Shown here one piece after another: positions 55,901 to 64,000 of a stretch of DNA of 64,000 nt. Location: assembly GCF_000237925.1 (NCBI RefSeq), contig NC_031496.1, forward strand, positions 6,559,801 through 6,623,800, read 5' to 3'. The number at the start of each line of letters is the position of its first letter. Within the stretch, counting starts at the first letter, position 1. The notes under the pieces were generated by a model. The model made no database searches and was not told the DNA's origin. It saw only the letters and a program-made list of their open reading frames with translations. The DNA comes from Schistosoma mansoni. Its lineage: Eukaryota > Platyhelminthes > Trematoda > Strigeidida > Schistosomatidae. Position numbers and translations under genes: made by a program.

Positions 55901-58900
55901 TTTATTCAGGCGATTAGATAAGCGAGACCATAAGGAAAGTATTTCGTCATTGTGATCATCACGTTCGGATTTTTCCAGATTTCTACAAAGAATGAAAAGA
56001 ATTTGACCAATCGAATGAAAGATTCTAGTAACTAGATGGGACAATAAATTAACTGAGTCAGATGGGCTAGAATAAACTGGGATGCATGAAATATCTGGTC
56101 ATCAGTAATGTTTAGGAAATTTCAGTGGGGTTACTTCTCGAGAGAGAATTCTAAGATTATGCCCTAACACGTTTATTTATATTTCACCAGGTTGTAGTGG
56201 CTGGTACTATGTCAAGCTCACGTAGGCTAGTCTAGCTTCTGAACAGACCATTTTATTCCTTTTTCTCAAGCCAGTCAGTCACAACGAAGAACTTCGTACG
56301 TATGTAGATCAGTTCGAGTTGCCATACCACATTAGCACAGAGATGAAGTTGTCGGTTTAAATCCCATAGTGGTAGAAGTAGTGAGAGCATAAGCATTAAT
56401 GTGAAAGATTAGGGTTTGAAGATGTTATTCAAGGAGTATAATCCAATAAAATAAATTTGGAAAGAGAAGAAAGAAATGGACATGTAGAATTCAGAAGATT
56501 AGAATTTTGCAGAACACAAAGAGTGGATGCACCTTCGTCATTGAAAACGATTTTGAGTCATGTCATTCAAGGTCTCTAACGATCGATTGCTATCATCTCG
56601 CGAATTCCAACCAGGTAGTCACACTTTGACCTTATCACTTATTTGCTTATTAATCCTGGCCGTTTTCGCATGATTGTGTGTGTCGATTGCTCGCTCTATT
56701 CATTAAGTGTCTGTAAATTATTTTTGTCTGAATATAAATATTGAGTTGCGCTTGATCAGAACGAGTTGGCTCACTCGCCACATCGATGCGCGTCACTTCA
56801 TTCCTCTGGTTGTCTGTCTGGAAAACGATTGCATGAAATATAAGTATTCAAAATTCATTCTCGTATTTAGCTCATTTCATTCCTTCATTCATTAACGCTA
56901 TTGGCGGCATGTATATTTTGGCAATAATCATCGGAAACGATCTAACTGGAGAGAGATATCGGGCCACTTAAAGGTAACTGAAAATAAATGTTTTATATCT
57001 AGATCTTCGTAAGTTTAAATGAGAAGGCATAACTTGAAGAATTGACTATTCTGGATGTAATAAAAAATCTCTATTGATTTCATTAGATAATCGTCACTCA
57101 ATAACATGAACTGACTTTCTGTAGTTGGGTAATAGATTTTTATGACTAAATGAGACTTGCGAAGATTTTTAAATTCCATAGGTAACAATACAGATTGATC
57201 TTAGGCAAGTGTAGTATAGTAAATGAACACTTAGTTCATTGATCTCAAGGTTGATACCCATGTTACTACCATTTTGTCCAGTTTATTTACTTGTGCATTT
57301 GTCAGTCATACTCAACGTAGAACCTACCACATAGGTGCAACTGTTCGAATCGACACACCTTATGAATAGAGTGAAATAAGAGAGTGACAGTATCAATAGT
57401 GGTAGAAAAAATTACACATGGACAGCATGATTTGAGTTAGAAGAATGAATTCAAGGAATATTAAGTATAAGATAATTTCAAAACTAGCGATATAATTTAA
57501 AGAATTGTTTGTTAGGCATAAGGCTTACTATATAATGTGCATTGACCTATTTGGATAGTAGGAGGATAGGTAATTAAACCCTTTCAAATGTTTGGATCTT
57601 TAGGTAGGCAATTGCTAATAGTACATGGATATGAACGAACAAACTTAAAATTAAACCTTTTATTTAATTTCGTTTTATTGACCAAAAGCATATTATTGAT
57701 TACTAGAAACCTAATAAAGTTAACCAGGTTAACATTTCTTCATACGGTACTTTGGCATTTGTCCTATTATTTACGAAACCTTCTCTATAACAAATCATGG
57801 AATAAATGTTAGTGGAAGATAACTGAATAAAGTTTCAATTTAAGCATTAGTTTACCGAAGATTTGCTTACGAACAGTTTATTATATACATACTTTGGTTA
57901 TAAGATTATCCGTTGCTTTAAAGAACTTTAAATGTGTTAGATGTATAATGTTTGATGACAAATAAATATTGAGTTCTAGTGGAAGGCAGTGACCAGTGGA
58001 GTTCAACCAAGTCTGTTGTAGAGATATCAACTCACTGAAGACATTGGTGAATGGTTGCTCAAACATCGTGGATTGGTTGAAGTTAGACATTAACACCGTT
58101 GGATGCCGGCTCAGTTGTCTATCGGTTAAGTGCTCTGGCGCGACACTAGTAGGTCCTGGGTTCGAATCTCGCGAGTGCGGGATCGTGGATGCACGCTGCT
58201 GAGGAGTCCCACAGTAGGACGAAACAGCCGTTCAGTGCTTCCAGGTTTTCCATGGTGGTCTAGCTTCAATGGACTCATGATTTCAACTATGAAAATACTG
58301 AAATCCCCACAAAGCCCCTTCTGAGAAATAAATATTATATGATTTGAGTGAAATCATTTGCCCAATCAATAGTTCAGCATATCTGTTTGATAAATCATAA
58401 TACTTTGGTATGAGAATATGCATTATAGCAGATAACGATACAATATGAATGATTATGTATACACTGAAACGTTATATGTGTAAAAGTCTAATATAATTGA
58501 TGTTATATCCCAATTTCAAACTGATGAGTATCAGTCAACGTCTAATTATGAAATAGAATGTTCAGTTACAAACTGGGCTATTTGTTACAAACAAATGACA
58601 TATCTCAGTTAAATTAAGCATTTCCTCCATTATACTATCTATCAACAAGTGAGAATCTGAATGAACATTGAAAGGTTTACTTATTTTTATGTAGTTGAAA
58701 TCATGAGTCAATTGAAGCTAGACCACCATGGAAAACCTGGGAGCGCTAGACCGCCCTTTAGTTCTATTATGAGACTCCTCAGCAGTACTCATCCACGATT
58801 TTGCACTCGCGAGATTTGAACCCAGGACCTATCAGTCTCGCGCCAGAGCACTTAACCGATAGACCACTGAGCCGGCATCCAACGGTGTTAATGTATAACC

Positions 58901-61900
58901 TCAACCAATCCACGAAATTGAGCGACCGTTCACTAATTGTCTTCTGTGAGTTGATATCTCCCAACAGACCTGGTTGAACTCCACTGGTTACTGCTCTGGC
59001 GCGATACTGGTGGGTCCTGAGTTCGAATCTGGCGAGGCGGGATCGTGGATGCGCACTGCTGAGGAGTCCCACAATAGGATGAAAGGGCCGTCCAGTGCTT
59101 CCAGGTTTTCCATGGTGGTCTAGCTTCAATTGACTCATGACCTCAACTATATTAATGATTTCACAAATTTAAATTGAATTATAATTCGAAACAAATTACC
59201 ATGATTAAATTGATGATTGAATTGCATGACTACTTAAATAAGTCGTTTCCTTTAAAAAAACATAATAAATTACTTCCTATTGACTTACATCTTTTCGGTA
59301 TTATCGGAATCAAGCAAATCTGTATCTTTGGAATATGAAACTTCATTTTCTTTAGAATTACACTGAATAGTTTGATTCCAATTATTATTATTATGATTAT
59401 TTGGTGTAGATATAAATTGTGTTGTATTTTTCTCATTACAATTAGATGATTTAATGAATTTATTAGATTTTATATGATGAAAATGTTTTTCAGCTTTAGC
59501 TAAAGAAATAAATTATAAACAAATTAATTTTTCAACTTTATAAATAGAGTGACACGATAAAATATGATGTATCAATGTACGGACGAGGGTTGGGAGAGTT
59601 CGCTATCCCTTCCGAAATACTCTCACATAGCTACGAGTATACAGTGACTGCCAAATAAGTCCTACTCACTGACTTCTTTAATGGGGGTGTCGTTTACGAA
59701 ACTGATAGGACGGAAAGCGAATGTCCGGCGCTTTAACCGGGTTAGTCGATACGGGGGATCCACTCAAGAGAGTTTAAAAAACCGGATTCCAAACTAATGG
59801 TGCACATAGGCTCCAGGATCTTGAGGAAACAAATGGCGTGCCAATCTATTGTTGATCACCGGCTACCATTGGACTGTAACTCCCAACGTTGCTCCACTGT
59901 CTTGTGAATTAGACCTTTAGATCCAAGGCTTGAAGAGTGGAGCCCTTAGAAAACCACCTATTTCGGTTTGGGCCCTAGGGCATCATTCCAGCCCTCACAA
60001 AGATCGAATGGTGAAGTATGTCATATATATGCTTGGTTCCTCCCTGTAACAATATTTGCGTTTCAATAAATCATATTGATTTGAAATTATATCCAGGTAG
60101 ATGACTTTACAGTTTTATAATGATTGCCAATTGTTGATTATACATGATTACATCATTATAAACATAATATGAGAATTATATTATCATGTGCTATTACTTA
60201 GGAAGAGTACATGATTTAAGATTCTGAGTTGGTTTCTACAACATAGGTCTATAAAATTTCGATCGGAATCAAATGAAGCTATTTTATAATTTCTTAATCA
60301 CTGAAGATGTTTTAGACAAAAATAAACTGCGATTCGATCAACGCATCACCAAGAATAATCTCGAAATTTTAGATAAGGAGAAGTCAGCTTGACGAACTTA
60401 TAAACTTGAGCTGACTTTTAATGATTAGGCCACACCTAAAATTAGTTTAAATTAGTCAAGTTGACGGATGATGCTTTACCAATTTGAGAAAAAGTTAGCT
60501 AAGTAATTAAAGCCTTGACGATGGGAGAAATCAGTGCTAAAGAATATTTGGAAAAATCACATTCTTTAAAATTCCCAACCAACTATCTCTTTCTTATTTA
60601 CCTTAACATGAAATGAATTTACAAGTTTATACAATGTTTATTAGCACCAAGTTCAACGATACACCATACATGTTTCTTTGATAATGGTGGCTTTTGAAAA
60701 CATCGTAGTTTACTAGTGTGAAGAAACAAATTCCCATGATGTCCGGTAACTAAGATTGGTTCATACATTACTCGTACCCTTAAGATTTGGAATCTATGCG
60801 TGGCATTAGTTAGATATTACAGTTTCACAATTTTCCTAGGTGGGCCTGTTGTGAACGAGATTACGTGGGGGGACAACCGAATGCAGTTCTAATACAAACT
60901 TACAGAATATCCTGTTAAGATATAAGAACTATACACTGAATACTTCATTTTCAAACTTTCATCACTTGTCCTTTACATTCTGTGTGATTCTTCCAGTTCA
61001 CAATTTCTTTCTATTTTCCCTTCTGTTCTCTTTAACTCAATCCTCTAAGTCTCCTGTTGTCAGATTTTTCACTTCCGACTGTGTTACATACTACTTATGT
61101 CGATGGACATAAGTAGCATACATTACAGACCCAGGCACCGTCACATTCTCAGCCGGGAAATTAACTTATTACTATATGGAAACCACTCTCAAGTCTTCCT
61201 ATCTTTAATCGTATTGTAGTGGCCTAAATCTGATTCCTTTTTGATCGTACGTACTGTCTATCCTCGTATGTAATAAATGACTTTATCCGTGTTAGTGAAT
61301 AACGGAGTTAAATAAGTCAAATACGAGAGTGGATTTAGAATACATATAATTTCTACACTCATTGGTCTAGCCAGGGAATCAGAGTGATGAAGCAAATAGA
61401 TGACAGCGGAACGAAGCAAAAATGATGCGCATTGCATGTTGGCTGGGAAGCCAACTCGAGAGCGAGGCGAAAATAATGAGTATTGGAGATGGCGGGGAAA
61501 CCAACTCGATTTAAGCAAGCGTTAATCAACATTTATAGTCGGACAAAAATGAGTGACAGACATATGATGAATAAGATACGAAGTGTACACATATACGCTC
61601 ATATAAAAGTATAGTCAAGGTTAATAAGCGAATGATTAACAAGATCAAAAGATGACTCAATGTACAGGTGAATTGGCTTGGCCAGCAACTAGAATAAATT
61701 ATATGGGCTTAACATAACAACCGATACTACAGTATCAAGTTATTTTGAGGTTCTTTTAATTCGTTCCATTTACGAAACCACACCATTTTAGTGATGATAA
61801 ATAGTGTATTCAGTAGTTTGTATCACATAAACGAAATTCCTAAATTCTTAGGTTCTAAATTCAATTTATTTGTTGAAACCGTAGTGTTGATTTAGTAAGA

Positions 61901-62410
61901 CTAATTCCTAACTAAGGGACATACTCAGTTAGCTTATGTATTAAATTACGTTTACACTACTATCATTAGGCGTCTTTGGTCAACTTAAACCCCACAGTGA
62001 CAAACCTTTTATTCTACGATGTGAATTAATAAAACATTAATAGAAGAGACCGAAAAAAGAATTTTGGGTTAAAAAAACAAGAATATTGTATCACCTTTAA
62101 TGTTTTCCGATAAAATTAAATCTTCTTTATTTCGACGTAGATTACAGACCTTTTCACGTTCAGCATCTGAATAAATACGTCTTCCAACTGCTTGTCTTAA
62201 TTGTCTAGCTTTATGCTCATGTAAGCTAGAAGTTCTAAGTTTTAAACTTTTCACAAAATAAGGGAAACTATGAAGTGATAACGCCTTAGCTTGACTGGAT
62301 AAGTCATCAATACTCTGTTCAGTACATTTATCACTATTATTTGTTGTTATTATTGTACGACTAGATAAACTAGTTTCTTGTCTAGGTGATTGTATCGAAA
62401 ACTTTTCTGA
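52922..62410 (-). CDS. conserved protein with Cys-rich C-terminus, possibly CCDC15-like, last four exons
   Basis: Exons on the minus strand: 62095-62410, 59289-59499, 55792-55982, 52922-52971. All have AG/GT borders, and the phases (1, 2, 1) carry through to TAA at 52922-52924, giving about 255 residues. The first exon has a basic helical region (SLKLRTSSLHEHKARQLRQA, then RRIYSDAEREKV); the second is low-complexity and Asn-rich. The third holds a striking block (IPPLCLCMEYSRHD, then PPWLKCANNCKFYHNPE), and the last adds the helix AFLKELLDYMQSLNLS. The two Cys pairs suggest metal or disulphide binding. The C-P-P-L-C / C-ANNC-FY-N pattern reminds me of the end of the coiled-coil protein CCDC15, but this is from memory and unverified. 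The 5' part was not found and may lie upstream of the window. The gene converges on eIF4A3. Confidence 0.65.
52972..53699. other. intron of the minus-strand gene
   Basis: AT-rich; open frames here lack splice support. Confidence 0.4.
53700..53770 (-). repeat. SINE-B 3' end scrap
   Basis: 'cagaaggcgttttttgtgga' to 'aatagttgagatcattggtc' matches the terminal 60-70 bases of SINE-B with several changes. Confidence 0.5.
54157..55470 (+). mobile_element. LINE-B internally deleted copy
   Basis: The 5' UTR block 'gtcccaagcccgggtaaa' and 'cccatcccgtagaaaacaaa' (as at 17512-17590) is followed after about 100 bases by the pre-RT region (SSDIEAAHTDIPAV, GKAEGPDNTPPQAMKSDIEV). The endonuclease is therefore missing. 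RT blocks, the C-terminal region (RPKNTL-like) and the (TAAG)n tail at 55457-55470 follow. The palm with FADD and other pieces are lost and frames shift several times. It lies in an intron of the minus-strand gene, opposite to it. Confidence 0.8.
55792..55982 (-). CDS. third from last visible exon (Cys block) of the Cys-rich-tail gene
   Basis: Between acceptor 'cattctttgtag' and donor GTGTGAG. It encodes NLEKSERDDHNDEILSLWSR, LSNRLNKEIPPLCLCMEYSR, HDIDETPPWLKCANNCKFYH and NPE. It is the most conserved-looking part of this gene. It is the third of the four exons seen. Confidence 0.7.
56193..56971 (+). mobile_element. solo LTR fossil, family L2, split by a LINE-A insertion
   Basis: LTR parts 56193-56271 (TGTAGTGGCTGGTACTATGT) and 56617-56971 (to 'gggccactta') are one L2 LTR interrupted by a LINE-A fragment. 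AGGT stands on both sides (56189-56192 and 56972-56975), the 4-base duplication expected of a Gypsy-type insertion. No internal region remains. Confidence 0.75.
56272..56616 (-). mobile_element. LINE-A 3' fragment inserted in the LTR
   Basis: Minus-strand LINE-A tail from the GTAC run (56298) to the C-terminal coding block ('aattccaaccaggtagt'). It is almost the same as 45530-45880 and lies between the two halves of the LTR. Confidence 0.8.
56976..57971. other. intron sequence, possible old LINE-A tail
   Basis: Near 57300-57470 'cagtcatactcaacgtagaa' and 'cagtatcaatagtggtagaa' look like a very old LINE-A 3' UTR on the minus strand. The rest is AT-rich and unrecognised. Confidence 0.4.
57972..58325 (+). 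repeat. SINE-B, most complete unit
   Basis: About 354 bases in the order: 5' block 'gtggaaggcagtgaccagtg', a linker ending 'caccgttggatgccggctca', a tRNA-like head (A-box area 'ggctcagttgtctatcggtt', B box GGTTCGAATCT), the hammerhead, and the 3' block 'ttccatggtggtctagcttc' ending 'ccccttctga' before 'gaaataaata'. It serves as the reference for the other copies. Confidence 0.85.
58191..58238 (+). ncRNA. hammerhead ribozyme, best preserved SINE-B copy
   Basis: The core CTGAGGA (58199-58205), stem II GTCC/GGAC with a 7-base loop, GAAA, a minimal stem III (AC...GT around AGCC) and the cleavage triplet GTT (cleavage expected after 58232) are present. Stem I pairs five bases including one G-U. 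All invariant core bases of a type I hammerhead are kept; C17 is T, which hammerheads tolerate at lower rate. Confidence 0.75.
58330..58685. other. intron sequence, nothing recognised
   Basis: AT-rich spacer between two SINE-B copies. Confidence 0.4.
58743..58790 (-). ncRNA. hammerhead remnant, SINE-B copy
   Basis: The core CTGAGGA is kept, but stem II, the GAAA context and stem I have several changes. Probably dead. Confidence 0.5.
59053..59098 (+). ncRNA. hammerhead ribozyme, SINE-B copy
   Basis: The core CTGAGGA, perfect stem I GCACTG/CAGTGC, stem II GTCC/GGAT (one G-U), GAAA and the GTC cleavage triplet are present. Stem III is weakened (AG...GT). Weak activity is conceivable. Confidence 0.7.
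59289..59499 (-). CDS. Asn-rich exon of the Cys-rich-tail gene
   Basis: Acceptor 'ttatttctttag', donor GTAAGTC. It encodes AKAEKHFHHIKSNKFIKSSN and on to DLLDSDNTEK, with a run of Asn residues. Phase 1 in, 2 out. Confidence 0.65.
59575..60075 (+). mobile_element. R1 retroposon, diverged copy
   Basis: The same block order as 15873-16393 on the plus strand ('tacggacgagggttgggaga', 'gcgaatgtccggcgctttaa', 'aatggtgcacatagg', 'ccctgtaacaatatttgcg'), with more changes. The tail reads TTTCAATAAAT. Confidence 0.7.
60080..60699. other. intron sequence, nothing recognised
   Basis: AT-rich intron of the minus-strand gene. Confidence 0.4.
60700..60845 (+). mobile_element. R1 remnant
   Basis: 'gatgtccggtaactaagatt' with 'ggttcatacattactcgtac' and 'ttttcctaggtgggcc' echo the middle of R1 but are old and partial; orientation is uncertain. 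Confidence 0.4.
61215..61731 (-). mobile_element. solo LTR fossil, family L2, with target duplication
   Basis: A 517-base LTR whose minus strand begins TGTAGTATCGG and ends TAGGCCACTACA. GTAT stands on both sides (61211-61214 and 61732-61735). No internal sequence. It is the best-bounded copy of family L2. Confidence 0.8.
62095..62410 (-). CDS. first visible exon of the Cys-rich-tail gene
   Basis: Acceptor 'ttatgtttttcag' and donor GTGATAC. 105 codons encode SEKFSIQSPRQETSLSSRTI, then SFPYFVKSLKLRTSSLHEHK ARQLRQAVGRRIYSDAEREK V. The basic, helix-forming second half looks coiled-coil prone. Confidence 0.65.
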
Positions 62411-62542
62411 CTGAAAAACATAAAAAGAAATAACGCGTAGAGAAAGGAGTTGTCACATAGTACATTATGCGACTTTAAACAGAAATCAGCTTACAGGAAG
62501 AATTTATGTGTTCATAAATGTTTAAACAAACATATTTCGGAA

Positions 62543-62760
62543 TAGTTGAAAGCGTGAGTCGATTGAAGTGGACCACCATGGAAAACCTGGAAGCACTGGA
62601 CAGCCGTTTCGTCCAATTATGTATGCACACTGCTGAGGAGTCCCACAATAGACCGAAACGGCCCTCCAGTGTTTCCAGGTTTTCCCTGGTGTTCTAGCTT
62701 CAATTGACTCACGCTTTCAACTATGAAAATACTAAATCTCCACAAAAAAACCCCTCTGAT
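62543..62760. repeat. SINE-B inverted pair (head to head)
   Basis: A minus-strand 3' part (62543-62620) meets a plus-strand part (62621-62760) in the middle of the hammerhead. The plus part ends with the 3' block 'aaaacccctctga'. Confidence 0.8.
62627..62672 (+). ncRNA. hammerhead ribozyme-like, SINE-B copy with compensated stem I
   Basis: The core CTGAGGA and GAAA are intact. Stem I is ACACTG with CAGTGT, both strands changed relative to the family GCACTG/CAGTGC so that pairing is kept. Stem II (GTCC/GACC) has two mismatches. Confidence 0.65.
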
Positions 62761-62764
62761 AATA

Positions 62765-63440
62765 TTTCGGAATAATTTGAAAAACACATTAAAAACAATT
62801 TTATGTTTTGTGAGAACGTGCGAAATATCACCAAAAATAAGTGTCGGAAGTATCTGTCTGACGATATATAGAAGATTGTAAGAAACGGTTATCTCTGAAA
62901 TAAACATCCTCATCAAATTACGTGAAGATTATGATAGAAGTATGCTTTTTATATCTCAGTATTAAGTAAGATGTTTCTGAACAAATCTAAGTCTTTTTGT
63001 ATGAATGGTACAAAGAATATATGTTTTTAATATTGACTAGCAGTTATAGTTAAGCAATTGATAGTTTACAATAACCTAAGTGTAATTTGGTGTTTGAAAA
63101 TTACAAATACAGATATCCAGGCTTTTACTTATCATTCACCATCTGATCATCCAATGAACTTTGTTCTTTAGTACAACTAGACTGATTGCAAAGTTTTGAA
63201 GTTTAAAATGGTTTTAAATCAGTTCATGAACTACTATAAAAAGCAAATTACTATGTAATGTACTTTCACATCAGTCAACGACTAAGACTACTGATTTCAG
63301 CTTTATCCGTCAATGTATATTAAACAATGTTGGATATCATGAAACACTTCTATTGATATAACTAACAAAAGTCTACAACTTTTAAACCTTATGTGCTGAG
63401 ACTGGTTTCAAACTTTTGGGAATATCACTTCTACCATAAG
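62765..63440. other. unassigned sequence
   Basis: No exon of the minus-strand gene could be placed here. Confidence 0.35.
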
Positions 63441-63830
63441 TATTTAAACATAATCTCACTCATTATAAGCAATGGAATCCAGGAGGCGCATTTTGCACTA
63501 GTTGGGTCTCGTCAGTCTGGTGCACCCACATTTCAGGGTTGATGTTCATTAAGCTGAGTCGATAATGCGGTAGTATCTGAAGCGAACGGTGTAGGGTTCG
63601 AGTTCCAAAGCGGTCATCAAATCTGAGATGCGGGTATGTATGGCTTAACAGTCGCAAATAAAATGAAACGCTAGTCCTGGATTCCACTGTTAGCTAGCAT
63701 CAAACTCTGCCTATGATGCTTGTGACTTAACGGGAATATTAAGGTGATTCACATAAAATCCACGTGTATCAAAACGGACTGATCAACTAAAGTTGTAAAC
63801 AGCACTGAGGAGATTTAAACAATTAGTACA
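63441..63830. repeat. SINE-A inverted pair, older
   Basis: A minus-strand part (63470-63560) meets a plus-strand part (63561-63830) that includes a tRNA-like head (B box 'gggttcgagttcc' near 63594). Much more diverged than the pair at 28 kb. Confidence 0.65.
63475..63525 (-). ncRNA. hammerhead remnant, SINE-A copy
   Basis: The core CTGACGA is kept, but stem II and the GAAA segment are decayed (reads CAAAA). Dead. Confidence 0.5.
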
Positions 63831-64000
63831 AATGAATCATAATCTCACTCATATGTCAAACGCAATAAAAACCACAGGTTTTCTTTTTATGATTCTTTGA
63901 CAAACAAACGGCTTAAACGGAAACGAAAGTTTTTCTTAGGATTGGTAAACTTTAGACAGGAAATGATAACAGAGGGAAATATATGAAAATATTATTAATA

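Larger units (their letters stand above)
58690..59150. repeat. SINE-B inverted pair (head to head)
   Basis: A nearly complete minus-strand unit (58690-58985, with its 5' block 'gaactccactggttactg') meets a plus-strand 5' truncated unit (58986-59150) that starts at the B-box region. The arms can pair for more than 150 bases. Confidence 0.8.

Noticed and set aside
1-64000. CRISPR arrays, bacterial operons, riboswitches
   Set aside because: The window is eukaryotic; the repeats seen are transposons and SINEs.

Overview
The window looks like flatworm DNA, most likely from Schistosoma. It is AT-rich, its compact host exons are separated by long transposon-filled introns, and it carries tRNA-derived repeats with hammerhead ribozymes of the Smalpha kind, schistosome-type LINEs and LTR elements. 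Species cannot be settled by eye. Two 200-base N runs (5698-5897 and 17953-18152) are assembly gaps that cut through repeats.

Host genes. (1) 2583-26976, plus strand: twelve exons of the C-terminal half of TTI1, the HEAT-repeat subunit of the TELO2-TTI1-TTI2 complex; its 5' part lies upstream of the window. (2) 43544-43726, plus: a 60-residue single-pass membrane protein I cannot name. Its stop codon is only 114 bases before the start of (3). (3) 43841-52380, plus: a complete six-exon eIF4A3, the DEAD-box core of the exon junction complex. An AG acceptor 18 bases before its ATG and an AATAAA just behind the small gene make the pair look like a trans-spliced polycistron. (4) 52922-62410, minus: the last four exons of a conserved gene with a Cys-rich C-terminal motif, possibly CCDC15-like, converging on eIF4A3. 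No host gene was found between 27 and 43.4 kb.

Mobile DNA fills most of the rest. LINE-A copies (478-2115, 5898-6342, 45530-46370, 46380-47110, 47125-48745, 56272-56616) and LINE-B copies (a near full-length, decayed one at 17318-20582, an internally deleted one at 54157-55470, and tail fragments) are LINEs. A third LINE tail lies at 20583-21086. A Penelope-like remnant at 8733-9702 has a GIY-YIG nuclease remnant and 180-base inverted ends. LTR fossils include a Gypsy-like element with both LTRs (34494-37378), a second element on the minus strand (31488-32855), and solo LTRs, one of them split by a LINE. A roughly 520-bp retroposon (R1) recurs five or more times.

Two short tRNA-related repeat families carry hammerhead ribozymes. 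SINE-A matches Smalpha, with a 334-bp unit. SINE-B is a separate unit of about 350 bp whose copies share a consistent type I hammerhead. Copies of both repeatedly occur as head-to-head inverted pairs. The ribozyme-bearing SINE-B family and the small-gene/eIF4A3 pair are the best leads for something new.
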